Positions 7,261 to 16,237 of a DNA stretch of 64,000 nt are shown piece after piece. The position numbers and the translations under genes were made by a program. Under the pieces are notes generated by a model, which worked only from the letters and a program-made list of their open reading frames with translations, ran no database searches and was not told the origin of the DNA. The DNA is from Odiellus spinosus (taxonomy: Eukaryota > Arthropoda > Arachnida > Opiliones > Phalangiidae). Positions within the stretch are counted from its first letter, which is position 1, and every line of letters begins with the position of its first letter. The stretch spans positions 1 to 64,000 of the forward strand of contig CAWUCO010000193.1 of the NCBI GenBank assembly GCA_963920705.1. Direction: 5' to 3'.

Positions 7261-10200
7261 ATGAGTAGCCAAGAATCGGACAGCGATCAGGATGAACAAC
7301 CATTAGATTTAAGTTTAAAAAGTAACCCAAAACAATTTTATTCTGTTGATAAAATTCTAGCTAAACACTCGCGGAAATACAAATGTCAGCAGATAGAAGG
7401 TAAAGTGCGCTTCAAAAATTTGGATCAAATTAAACTGACTGAAATTCACGAAACTTTTGTCAGTATGATAAACTCTTTACTGTACGAATTGTTACGGGAC
7501 TATCAAGGGTACAATCGAGTACGCTTTTGTATTCGCTCGGATGAATTGGATAGCCCAATTAACCTGGCCTTTATGAACATAAATGACCTAACAGCCGAAA
7601 GAGTTATTCGAGCTATTAGTCAAGTAGCGCAATCGAACCAAAATTTTCATCTTGAGAGTTCACTAACTTTTGACGTGGTTCTATTACAATGTGACGTCCC
7701 AGTTGTAGGTCTCCAAAAAGGTTTGAATCGTCGAAATATTGTCCCTTTTGACACGTTTATTAAAATCAATCCCAATTACATTTATCTGGAAAATGATGAT
7801 CATTTTTGTTTCGGCCGAGCTTTGGCTATTGGCATCTTTTTAGCCGATCTCCGGGTCGAGAAAAGAAAGAACAAAGCCTTCAAACTGAACAAAGAGCAGA
7901 TATATTTTTATAAAGAAATGCGAGACAGTACGAAGGATTTACAGAAACAAGAAGCTCTACTCTTATACCATAATGCCAAAATCGAACCAGGGGCCGTTAA
8001 CTTGAAAAGTATCGAAAAATTCCAGCAATTTCTGATCGACTACCAAATTGTCATTATTCGATTAGAAAATATTAATGAATTTTATTTTCGCGGTCCCTGG
8101 CGTGAAAAACAAATTTTTATGGTCCTTGTAAACGATCACGTGCATATATTGAAGGATTATCATTGTCTGAAGGGTGGGTCATCCTATTGTCCCAAATGCT
8201 TAAAGATTTTTACACGCTATAGTCAAAGTAAAGAACACGATTGCGAGACGCGAGTGAATTGTAGTAGATGTCGTATGTTAAACGTTTTTCACGAGGATTT
8301 TAACATTCCGTTACAGAGATGTCGCGACTGTGGGCGTTACTTTAGAGGTCCAGATTGCTTCAATTTACATTTAGCTAACGGCACGTGTAAAAATTTTAAA
8401 CGTTGCGTAAAATGCGGATTAGAATTGAAAGACAATCACGAATGTTCGAGACCCTGTAAAAATTGTCGGAGAAAACACGAAAAAAACCGTTGTTACGTCA
8501 TGCCTTTGGATACCAAATACGAAAAGAGACGTTATTGTTATTTTGACACAGACTGTGACCAAAAATAACGAACATGTCCCAGTTCTGTTGGTTAGCGCCA
8601 TGGAAAATTAAGAAGACGGAGAATACACCTACAGTATTTTCCGAGGGTTTGACTGCATTGACCAGTTTATGGCGTACCTCTTCCAAACGAAAGATACCTA
8701 TATTCAACACGCCACGAAACGTATGAAGAAAACGGTTCCAGTCTTTGAAAACCTAACCTTAAACGCTCACAATTTTATGGGCTTTGACTCATTCTTCATT
8801 TTAAACGCCTTATAAAAAATGTCCATTACCCCTGATGTTGTCTTTAAAGGTAGCAAGCTGCTGGCCATCTTTCTGAACCAACAAAAAATGAAATTCTTGG
8901 ATTCCTTTAACTTTGTGGCTCAACCTTTAAGATCGTTTCCCGCCACGTTTTCATTGGGGGAAAGTAAAAAAGAATTTTTCCCTTATATTTTTCATACTGA
9001 AGATACGTTAGATTACGTCGGACCTCTTCCTAGCAAAGACTATTTTCAACCTGAATACATGAAAGAAAAAGATTACGCCGAGTTTAGCCAGTGGTACGAA
9101 GAGAAGAAAAAGCAACCAATCTATAATTTACGCGAAGAATTGGAGTATTACACAATCATGGATGTCAAGGTGTTACAACAAGGAATGGATACCTTTCGAC
9201 GATTATTCCAGCAAGAAACCGCTTACGACGTTATGAATATGAATGCTTTGACCATTGCCGGGGCCTGTACTAACATATTTCTGCACAAGTACCTGGAAGA
9301 ATTTAGTTTAGGCGTTGTTCCGGCAAACGGATATGGAAACAATGTCAATCAAAGTCAAGCCGCATTAAAATGGTTGGCTTGGGAAGCTGAGAAACGTAAC
9401 ATCGACATACAAACCACCTTATCGTTGGGAGGTGAAAAGAAAATTGGTCGTTTTCCGGTTGACGGGTATTGCGCTAATCCAGAAATCATTTTTCAATACG
9501 ACGGGGATTTTTTTCACGGATGCCCGCTTCATACAAAGGGTAGCCAGTGGAATCCTTTGTTACAAGATTCTTTCAAAAACCTGTACGAAAGAACTTTAGA
9601 TCGAGATGACGCCATCAAAGCCGACGCCCCCAATGCCGAATACGTTCGAATCTGGAGCTGCGAATGGGAAGAAATGCTGAAGACTAACCATGAGTTAAAA
9701 ACATTCTGCAAATCTTTATCTTTTCGCGAGCCAATTGGTCCAAAATCCGCTTTATACGGCGGTCGGACAGAAGGTCCCGTTCTGTACCGAAAGGCTCAAC
9801 CGGATGAGAAGATCTTATTCTACGATATAATGAGTCTTTACCCCTTTGTCTGTAAGTACCGTGACTATCCAAAGTTACACCCGGAAGTAATTAAAAAAAA
9901 TTTTAATTACGAAACAAATTTTTATTTTGGATTAATGTCTTGCAAGATTTTGGCACCAAAAAACGCCTATATACCAGCCTTACCTTTTCGAACAAGGGGT
10001 AAACTTTTCTTTGCCTTATGTAAGACATGCGTGGAAAACGATCTTGAGTCGTGCACCCACAGTGATCAAGAAAGGGCTTTCGACGGCTGCTGGACGAGTG
10101 TTGAAATATACAATGCCGTGGAATTTGGATACGTCATAATGGAAATTTTCGAAGTTCATCACTACGCTGAAAGATACCGCTACGTTAAAGGGGAGGATCC

Positions 10201-11091
10201 AGGTTTCTTTGGAGGGTACATCAATACCTTTTTGAAGCTGAAAATTCAAAATTCGGGATGGCCGAGAGAAGTGAAAACGGAAGCCGAAAAATCGGAATAT
10301 TTGAAGGCGATCAAGGAGAGGGAAGACATTGATATTAAAGCTGAGGATGTGACGTGCAACACCCCTCTCAGAACTCTTGCCAAGCTAGCGCTCAACTGCA
10401 ATTGGGGACGTCACTGCATGTCCCACGACAAGCCCAAGACGGTCTTTGTCAAAACCTACGAAGCCTACATATCCATTGTCACAGACCCGACTATCGAACT
10501 GACCGATATGCGACCTTTCAATGACGAAGTTTGTATGTTGTCTTACAAGTTCAAGAAAGATTTTTGTCCGACGTACTACAAAGGCTCGCCAGTGGTTGGT
10601 TGCTTCGTTAGCTCCTATGGTCGCATTGTCTTGTTTCAAACTTTGCAACAGTTGGGGACCAGGATTTTATATTATGACACTGACTCGGTTTTTTTGTCCG
10701 AAAGAACAATGACGAAACAAATTTTCCACCCATCGGTCAATTTATGGGAGACTGGACCGACGAAGTTCCGGGTACTTATATCACTGAATTTGTGTGTTCA
10801 GGACCCAAATCGTATAGCTACAAAACAGCCGACGGTAAAAGCGTCACGAAAATGAAAGGCATTTCCCTAAATCGAAAAAATGAAGAAATCATCAATTTTG
10901 ATTCGATAAAAGCGGCCTTGGACAAACCAGAAACCACGTACTCGGTGGAGGTCCCCTTTAACGTGGTGCGCAACAAGAGTCAGGCGAAGCTTTTTCTGGG
11001 TAATTTAAAGAAGACTTTTGGTGTCACCTTTAATAAAAGAATTATCAAAGATGATTACTCGACAGTGCCCTTTGGATATTCGAACGAATAA
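7261..11091 (+). pseudogene. polB: Protein-primed family B DNA polymerase, broken by frameshifts and stops
   Basis: Spans about 1,277 codons, the size of Polinton polymerases. 7261-8568 (435 aa) holds an N-terminal region with an FGRALAIGIFLAD-type block, a long cysteine-rich zinc-finger region with many CxxC pairs, and the start of the exonuclease (FDTDC, the ExoI position). The frame then breaks at the A5 run 8561-8565, and continues with TAA at 8609 and TAA at 8813. 8819-10855 carries ExoII (HNFMGFD, just upstream at 8767-8790), ExoIII (YYTIMD), polymerase motif A (DIMSLYP, Asp codon 9824), motif B (KLALNCNWGR near 10382) and motif C (YYDTDS, 10670-10687). A second frameshift near 10715-10727 leads to the C-terminal part, 10744-11091. 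All catalytic motifs survive in pieces. Residues 14-18 form PLDLS, a CtBP-type motif. It would copy the element's linear DNA from protein-primed ends. Confidence 0.93.
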
Positions 11092-11092
11092 G

Positions 11093-11503
11093 ATGTATCG
11101 TGAAAGTAAAAGATTGGAGACCTTTAACAATATCAATTGGTTGACGGCCTCGAAACATTTGCCACGCCACTCGTATCTAGCTTCGGAACTGGCTGAAGCG
11201 GGTTTTTTCTACTTGAACGAAGGCTGTAAGACTAGATGTTTCTGTTGTCACAATGAATTTGACTGGAGCGAAAGCAGTAGCGATGAATATCCACTGAACG
11301 TACATCAAAGAGAAGCCCCGTTTTGCGCCTTTTTACTCGATCAGGATAAAACTAATTTGAAAGCGTACGAAGAAGCCCATCAAGAAAAATTGGCCAAGGA
11401 AGCTGTGGAAAAACTGACCATTTTGATGGTAAAACAAACATATTTTGAGGTTTGTGGAAGCATTACGCGAGGTGGTATTAGATGGATTTGGAAAAGAGTA
11501 TAA
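11093..11503 (+). CDS. Single-BIR (IAP-like) protein
   Basis: ATG 11093 lies one base after the polB stop; 136 residues. Residues 7-80 match the baculovirus IAP repeat: an RLxTFxxxxW start, an AEAGFFY core, and zinc ligands C49, C52, H71 and C78 (CxxC, then H-x6-C). The C-to-H gap is 18 residues, two longer than the common 16. A lysine/glutamate-rich helix follows; there is no RING and no second BIR. BIR proteins bind caspases or IAP antagonists, and viral IAPs block apoptosis, so the inferred role is suppression of host cell death. The frame is intact, unlike its neighbours polB and ATPase. Its last 22 bases overlap the next small gene. It could instead regulate something other than apoptosis, as some BIR-only proteins do. 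The BIR assignment is firm; function is inferred. Confidence 0.85.
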   Translation: MYRESKRLETFNNINWLTASKHLPRHSYLASELAEAGFFYLNEGCKTRCFCCHNEFDWSESSSDEYPLNVHQREAPFCAFLLDQDKTNLKAYEEAHQEKLAKEAVEKLTILMVKQTYFEVCGSITRGGIRWIWKRV

Positions 11504-11676
11504 AAAAGGTGACATTTGACGAGATAACGGTTATTTGGTATATCCCTGTCGAGGATCGGACCAATTGGAATTTTGTCAATCATTTCCGTTTTAAAAAGAG
11601 AATTAAAGATTTTGAGCTTAAATTTCAAAAATGTCGTGTCGAATCAAATTTCAAGCCCCAATGCAGCTGTTGGTGA
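11482..11676 (+). CDS. PPP1R15/GADD34-like small protein (candidate eIF2-alpha phosphatase recruiter)
   Basis: An intact 64-residue frame with ATG at 11482, overlapping the BIR gene by 22 bp and the ATPase start by 46 bp. Residues 9-12 (KVTF) fit the RVxF protein phosphatase 1 docking motif. They are followed by a short hydrophobic strand, an acidic-basic EDR, W29, then R36-F37 and R40-I41 in the pattern W-x6-RF-x2-RI and an FEL segment. This order (RVxF, strand, DR, W, RF-x2-RI) is that of the conserved C-terminal domain of PPP1R15/GADD34, also found in some animal viruses, which directs PP1 to dephosphorylate eIF2-alpha. The W-to-RF gap is about two residues shorter than I recall for the family. 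The inferred role is keeping host translation on during stress. It may alternatively be a chance small ORF, but the motif order and intact frame argue against this. Confidence 0.55.
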   Translation: MDLEKSIKKVTFDEITVIWYIPVEDRTNWNFVNHFRFKKRIKDFELKFQKCRVESNFKPQCSCW

Positions 11677-12282
11677 GTGGTCCAACCATGTGTGGTAAAA
11701 CCACCTGGATATTTAACCTTTTAAAAAACGCCGAGACTTTAATTGAACCTCCACCCAATAGGATCGTGTACTGTTATAAAGAGTACCAACCAAAATTTAA
11801 AGACATGCAGAAAGAAATAAAAAATTGAGAGTTTATTGAGGGATTGCCCCCAGAAGATCCCAATTTTTGGGATGAAAATTTGCATAATTTTTTAATTATT
11901 GATGACTTGGCCTTTACCTGTTATAATAACGCGCACATTGCTAATATCTATTGTGTTTCCTCGCACCATAAAAATGTGTCAGTGGCTTTGTTAACTCAAA
12001 ATCTATTTGGACAAGGAAAAGAAAGCCGAACAATTAGCCTTAATTCCTCGTATATCATGTTTCAAAAATCCTCGTGATGGAAGTCAAATAAACTACTTGA
12101 GTAGACAAATATTTCCCCATAACAAAAATCTCGTGGCCAAAGCTTTTCATCTAGTGACGGCTGCTAATCCATTTTCTTACTTGTGTATAGATTTAAAACA
12201 AAATATGCCTGACGAGTTACGTTTAAGAAGTAACCTATTCCCTCACGAAGGTAATATGATCATTGTTTGCAATGACAAATAA
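11631..12282 (+). pseudogene. A32/FtsK-HerA-type genome packaging ATPase, broken
   Basis: About 217 codons, normal for Polinton packaging ATPases. The ATG at 11631 is followed by a hydrophobic strand and Walker A GPTMCGKT (residues 17-24). TGA at 11826-11828 interrupts the frame where the same frame continues at once. Walker B FLIIDD lies near 11890-11907, and a TQNLF segment follows near 11995-12009. A frameshift near 12062-12068, at a CAAAAA run, moves the C-terminal part (SCFKNPRDG... to 12282) into another frame. The enzyme would pump DNA into capsids. Its start overlaps the PPP1R15-like gene in a different frame. One nonsense and one indel make a functional product unlikely unless suppressed. 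Confidence 0.9.
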
Positions 12283-12305
12283 ATAAACTTGTTTCTTCAA
12301 TAAAA

Positions 12306-12803
12306 GTGTTATTACGGATCTTGACTTTAAAAGAACATGTTGAGAAAACGTACCAAAGACGTTTGCGGAGCAAGCGAAAACCAATATCATTACTGAAAAA
12401 AGTTTTATTACGGAACGCTCGGAGGGCTTTACGGACCCAAACCAGATTTACCAGACAACGGCATCCCCTGAAGAAACACTTGCCTTTCTTACGAAGGTTG
12501 GTGAACGTTAGTCAAAAAGGAGGTGGAAAACTAGAGCAGTTTTTGAAAAGAGCCAAGGCCCCTCAAATTAAATCAATCAACAAAACGTTTTTTAACTTGT
12601 TACGCGGTAACATTGAGATACCTGAGGAAGCCCGGTTGTACCTAAAACAGCACCGAGGTCTTGTCCGTCAATTAGGCAGTAAACGGGGGACCACCCAAAC
12701 GAATCGGAAATTGTATATAAAACAAGCTGGAGGTCTGTTACCCGATTTAATCGGAGCTCTGGTACCCACCCTGATTTCAACAATTTCTTCTCTGGTACGA
12801 TGA
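12306..12803 (+). pseudogene. Basic virion core protein-like gene lacking an in-frame ATG
   Basis: About 165 codons open to a TGA at 12801-12803. No ATG begins this frame (the first possible start is a GTG). An ATG at 12337 lies in a neighbouring frame just before the A4 run 12345-12348, so a one-base loss there probably broke the gene. The product is extremely Arg/Lys-rich in its first 100 residues and ends in a glycine-led hydrophobic segment (KQAGGLLPDLIGALVP, then a Ser/Ile/Leu tail). Polinton and adenovirus core proteins (pVII/pX/pVI-like) combine DNA-condensing basic regions with a membrane-active or amphipathic segment, so a minor virion protein is the best guess. Its stop overlaps the next ATG (ATGA at 12800). 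Confidence 0.55.
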
Positions 12804-13494
12804 AGCGAATGGTTTTGTTACCAGAAACGGCTCTTTCCTCGGAAGCGGGTAAAGAAGCCTCAGCTCTTGATCGTGAAATAAAGAGGATTTTGAAAATGAA
12901 CATGTCACCCGAAAACAAACTTCGACACTACAACAATTTTTGACCATGAAAAGTTTAATAGAACCCCCCTCCGTTAACGTGCAGAACTTTCCAGCCAGTC
13001 TGACGGCACCAATATCAACACCAGCGCCACCATTGACCGGACCGACGCAAATTACACCTACACCGAGCTGGTTTCCGAGTTTTACAACTTCTCCCGCCTT
13101 AGCGTTGTCGTCAACTGGTACGTCTACACCGCTCGCTTCTATATCACGGACTCCTACCCCTCCACCTCAGATATCAGCCGGAGCATCAAGCAGTCAGACC
13201 CAGCGTTTGTCACAAGCGATATCGAATCTGTTGACTTCGCAAGCGGCGTCCTCTTTACCTCCGCTACAAGTTGCTCACCTACCTCCGAAGCGTAGCGCGA
13301 GCAGCGTGGCCAAAACATTATTGGCGAAAAATCGCGAAGAGAAACGAGAGCATCAAAGGTACGCCCGTCGTACGCTTACTTTGAAAGATGCTACTGATAT
13401 TGCCGATGATGAGGATGTGCCACCCCGAATGACTATGAGAAAAAATCCCAAAAAGACTAAACAATCGGGTAAAGGAACATTACTTTGGGAGTAA
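12800..13494 (+). pseudogene. Polinton minor virion protein with LDREI-type N-terminus, one frameshift
   Basis: ATG 12800 opens 47 codons (to TGA 12941) that contain an LDREIKRIL helix and an ENKLRHYNNF segment, typical of the N-terminus of a conserved Polinton/adintovirus structural protein. The neighbouring frame then runs from about 12931 through a 183-codon Pro/Ser/Thr-rich linker and a basic C-terminus (REEKREHQRYARR, then GKGTLLWE) to 13494. The break lies at the T5 run 12938-12942. Alternating proline-rich linker and basic ends suggest a DNA- or capsid-linking virion protein. The linker has much lower complexity than neighbours and is GC-richer. The gene overlaps its upstream neighbour by 4 bp and lies 6 bp before the next ATG. 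Confidence 0.6.
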
Positions 13495-13500
13495 TTGACA

Positions 13501-13884
13501 ATGATTTATTCTATCGCGAAAAAGTTTGCTAAACTGGTTTTATGCATAGTAATATTTTTGAACATTACGTTTTGGTTAATTTTATTTTTACCCATTTTGT
13601 TACTTTGCCTTTTATATACCAAGTTTAAGCATAGGAATTCAATCTGTTGCGAATGTCCGGGATTAGTCCGTCTTTATTTTCACGATTCGCAGTTTCGTCG
13701 AGCATATTTTTTTATTTGGTGTAATTCTTTGCACTTTATTATTTTTCTTGTAAAAGCCCTATTATCATTTAATCTTAAAAAAGTAAAGATGCTGTATTAT
13801 TCAGCCTTGTTTGTCTTTACTTCTGTTTTAGGCGCGGGTTACGGTGGTTTTTGTAATTATTGTCATAAACGTATAACAAAGTAA
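13501..13884 (+). CDS. Small membrane protein with paired cysteines (paralogue of 18984-19313)
   Basis: ATG 13501 (127 residues); the upstream TTG is not used. It has a strong N-terminal hydrophobic stretch (about residues 8-45), a middle CCEC followed by an RLYFHDSxxxR-type segment, two further membrane segments, and a C-terminal CNYC before a short basic tail. The order CxC, FHDS, x3-R, W, long hydrophobic part, C-x2-C, basic tail is repeated in the minus-strand gene at 18984-19313, so the two are likely diverged paralogues. Function is unknown. Such a protein could act in virion membranes or as an entry or assembly factor. It ends 11 bp before the stop of the convergent protease gene. Confidence 0.6.
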   Translation: MIYSIAKKFAKLVLCIVIFLNITFWLILFLPILLLCLLYTKFKHRNSICCECPGLVRLYFHDSQFRRAYFFIWCNSLHFIIFLVKALLSFNLKKVKMLYYSALFVFTSVLGAGYGGFCNYCHKRITK

Positions 13885-13895
13885 TAAAATGTTTT

Positions 13896-14375
13896 TTATT
13901 CAAGACAAGATTGATTTTTATGATTCCATAAATGTATAAGCATATTTAACATAATTATAGCGTCGTTGTACGTTTTGTCATTCTTGTTGTACATATCTTG
14001 AAGGATATCTTCGAAAGAAATTCCGGAGCACAGGTTTGTCAGAACAAAAATGACGTGTCCGCCGCAGGAGAAAGATTTGGTTGGCTGCAGTTGTGTAAGA
14101 TTGTGTTTCCAGTTTGAGGCGTATCTCGACAAATCTAATCCGTAAAAATCCGGTTCTTTCCCGTAAGAACAAAAGAAAATGCCGTCATCATTTTTATCCA
14201 CGTAGACGCCCATCCAATGCAATCCACTTTCAGACGAAGGTTGCGAGTTGATGACGAAACAAAAGGGCGTAAAATCTGGTTTCTTGGGTAGAATATCTTG
14301 AGGGTAAACCCCGATAAAAAATGGTCTAGTACGGGGATCGCATTGCAAAAAACGTTGTAAATCTTCGGTATTCAT
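13896..14375 (-). CDS. Adenain-like cysteine protease (maturation protease), catalytic acid replaced
   Basis: 159 residues from ATG 14375; normal length for Polinton proteases. Family C5-type layout: catalytic His at H53 (GLHWMGVY), oxyanion Gln Q97 and nucleophile C104 (SFSCGGH), with the Q-to-C spacing of seven seen in adenain. The acid normally sits in an F-[D/E]-x-x-G motif; here the motif reads F-C-S-Y-G, so position 69 is Cys instead of Asp or Glu. The enzyme would cleave capsid and core precursors during virion maturation. ATG and the integrase stop overlap as ATGA (14372-14375), so the two are likely co-transcribed. The frame is intact, but the acid change suggests reduced or lost activity, unless another residue compensates. 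Confidence 0.88.
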   Translation of the reverse strand: MNTEDLQRFLQCDPRTRPFFIGVYPQDILPKKPDFTPFCFVINSQPSSESGLHWMGVYVDKNDDGIFFCSYGKEPDFYGLDLSRYASNWKHNLTQLQPTKSFSCGGHVIFVLTNLCSGISFEDILQDMYNKNDKTYNDAIIMLNMLIHLWNHKNQSCLE

Positions 14376-15303
14376 AATTCGATTTTTTGAAGCTCGGGCT
14401 CGTAAAAGCTACCCTTAATTATTTCATCATTTTCGTCTTGTATGACGTAAGCGGGCGGATCTCGAAATAAGACTTTTTTAATAACAAAAATTTCCGTTGT
14501 CCAGTACCCAGTATAACCTTTAGCAAAAACCCCTTTATCAGCCGCTATTCTAACCAAATCACCGACTCGTAACTTTGGGACTTTTCTTTTTACGCTTCTA
14601 TTCATGTATAATCTTTTCCAGACAAGATGTTCGTTATTTATAGTAACATTTTTGGGTGCCATCCCAATGGTTGAATGGACAGTTTGATTGTAACCATCAA
14701 CCAATTTTTGTAAATGTTTCGAGTAATTATAATCCTGGTTCTTGGTCATAAGTCGAAACATTCGGCTTTTTAAAGTTCTATTCCATCGTTCTATGATCCC
14801 ACATTTTATATTACCATAACTAGCGTACCAGAGGATCCCTTTTCGTTTTAAATAAGCTTGAACTTCTTTATTAATAAATTCGGTACCCGCGTCTGTATTC
14901 AACTTTAAAGGAGTTCGTTCTCGAAAAATTGATTCGAGAGCCGGAATAATTTCGTTAGCCGTTTTTTTCTTGAGTGGTTTAGCCCAAGCGTAGCGCGATA
15001 GCACGTCAATAACCGTTAAAATATATCGATATCTATTGTTGAATTTGGCCAACTGGGGTAGATCTACCAGATCCGCTTGGAATATTTCATCTTTAGTATT
15101 AACAAAGGTTTTATTTCTCGGAAACCTTTTTCTTCGATTTCTATGTTTTGTATAGGCTGGTTGAGACCTTGACCAGGTGATGACGTCTCGAGTCTTAACA
15201 CGTGGAAGAGCTGAATGCAGTTTTTTTAACGACCCTAAACTAGCGGGTGTTGCGGATCGTAATATATCCGGGCCAGATCTTGAGCTACGCGTTTCGTGAC
15301 CAT
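14372..15303 (-). pseudogene. RVE-family (retroviral-like) integrase, one frameshift near the N-terminus
   Basis: About 310 codons, the usual Polinton size. ATG at 15303 starts an N-terminal part with LARIYYDPQHP; a one-base frame change at about 15238-15252 leads to the main frame, open from there to TGA at 14372. The catalytic core shows D (VID, codon 15005-15007), D (NTDAG, 14891-14893) and E (IIERWNRT, 14789-14791), with 33 residues between the second D and E. A chromodomain- or SH3-like C-terminal part follows (VGDLVRI...). Integrases of this type insert Polintons and make the 6-bp target duplications seen here. A TATAAAA box lies at 15343-15349 on this strand. The catalytic triad is intact, the frameshift is the only visible lesion. 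Confidence 0.92.
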
Positions 15304-15342
15304 AGTATGTGTAATAATGACATCAAACAATCAAACAGGTTA

Positions 15343-15349
15343 TTTTATA
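15343..15349 (-). promoter_or_regulatory. TATA box for integrase-protease unit
   Basis: TATAAAA on the minus strand about 40 bp before the integrase ATG at 15303, inside the short gap after the upstream gene's stop at 15360. It suggests that integrase and protease form their own transcription unit. Confidence 0.5.
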
Positions 15350-15359
15350 TTTTTTATTT

Positions 15360-16233
15360 TTATCCAACACCATCACAAAAAACATGGTTTTTCAAGTCTT
15401 CAAAATCATTAATTATTTCCATATACCATTCTTCAAAGTTGTCGGATCCGTATTTGCCAAGAAACTCAAACCTGATATCTTCCCGGTTTAAAGCTTGAAC
15501 GGCCTCGATCAAATCCTTCTCACGTCTTTTGTCATATTCTAGACTTCTGTTGTAAGGATAAGGAAATTCCTGGGCTAACATCCCAGCCTTTTCTTCGAAG
15601 AGATAATGTCCAATTTTGTCGACAATCAGATCTTTCAAACCATTCTTTCTCGTTATTTGAGTTTGAATTTGACGTTCTTCATCCAGTTCCGGTTTCAGCT
15701 GTTTCAGTCTGAGCCATGTATCTTTTCTAAAGGTAAATCCGTTCGATGTAGCAAACCAGGAGTCGCAGAATTTGGTATCATCCGGTGTATATTGACGAAT
15801 ATCAATAAACTTCATTCCGCTTCCCGAAATATGTCCTTCGAGTTGAAAGTTCTCTGCTAATCGAGTATGAAAGCGTGGTAACACGTCTTCGAAGAAATCG
15901 TTAACAACGTCTCTTAAGCTCCAGATATTTTCCCAGACCGGGAGTTGAAGATGAACAACGGATTTGGCGTCATTCCGACGAATAAAGAAACTTTCGCCAG
16001 AAGCGCTTATTCCAATCATCTGTTTGTCGGAGAGAAAATGTTCTTGCGGCATGATAACGCGAGATCCGTCAGCGATATGATTCACAAAGTTCTTTTTAAA
16101 CTTCTTTTAAGGCTTTTTTCATCTCTTGGAAATTCCAACAGGATCGAACAAATCCGACTTCTCTAAGATTGTTTCGTACTGTCACCACCAGGTTTAGTTC
16201 CTTTCGTTGAGAGAAGAAAACGTACTCGTCCAT
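15360..16233 (-). pseudogene. Unknown structural-block protein, one frameshift
   Basis: ATG 16233 lies 4 bp after the capsid gene stop and opens 45 codons to TAA at 16096-16098. The neighbouring frame then continues for 241 codons (from about 16094) to 15360. The break lies at the T5/A5 run 16093-16097. Together they span about 290 codons with no competing gene, so one gene with a single-base indel is the simplest reading. The product is soluble-looking and charged, with an aromatic-rich middle and an acidic helical C-terminal half containing several EE/DD pairs; no family is recognised. Its place directly behind the major capsid gene on the same strand suggests a structural or assembly role. 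Alternatively the 45-codon ORF and the long ORF are separate, but the long one lacks an ATG at its upstream end. Confidence 0.55.
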
Positions 16234-16237
16234 CCTC

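Noticed and set aside
12940..13300. Alternative-frame reading of the Pro/Ser/Thr-rich region as a complex protein
   Set aside because: A second open frame of good complexity exists here, but it ends at a stop near 13294 and has no start. The frame that continues to the basic C-terminus at 13494 fits the Polinton gene better. Left as an uncertainty.
13896..15303. LTR retrotransposon origin for the integrase/protease pair
   Set aside because: No LTRs or reverse transcriptase; the protease is adenain-like, not aspartic; the surrounding genes and TIRs are those of a Polinton.
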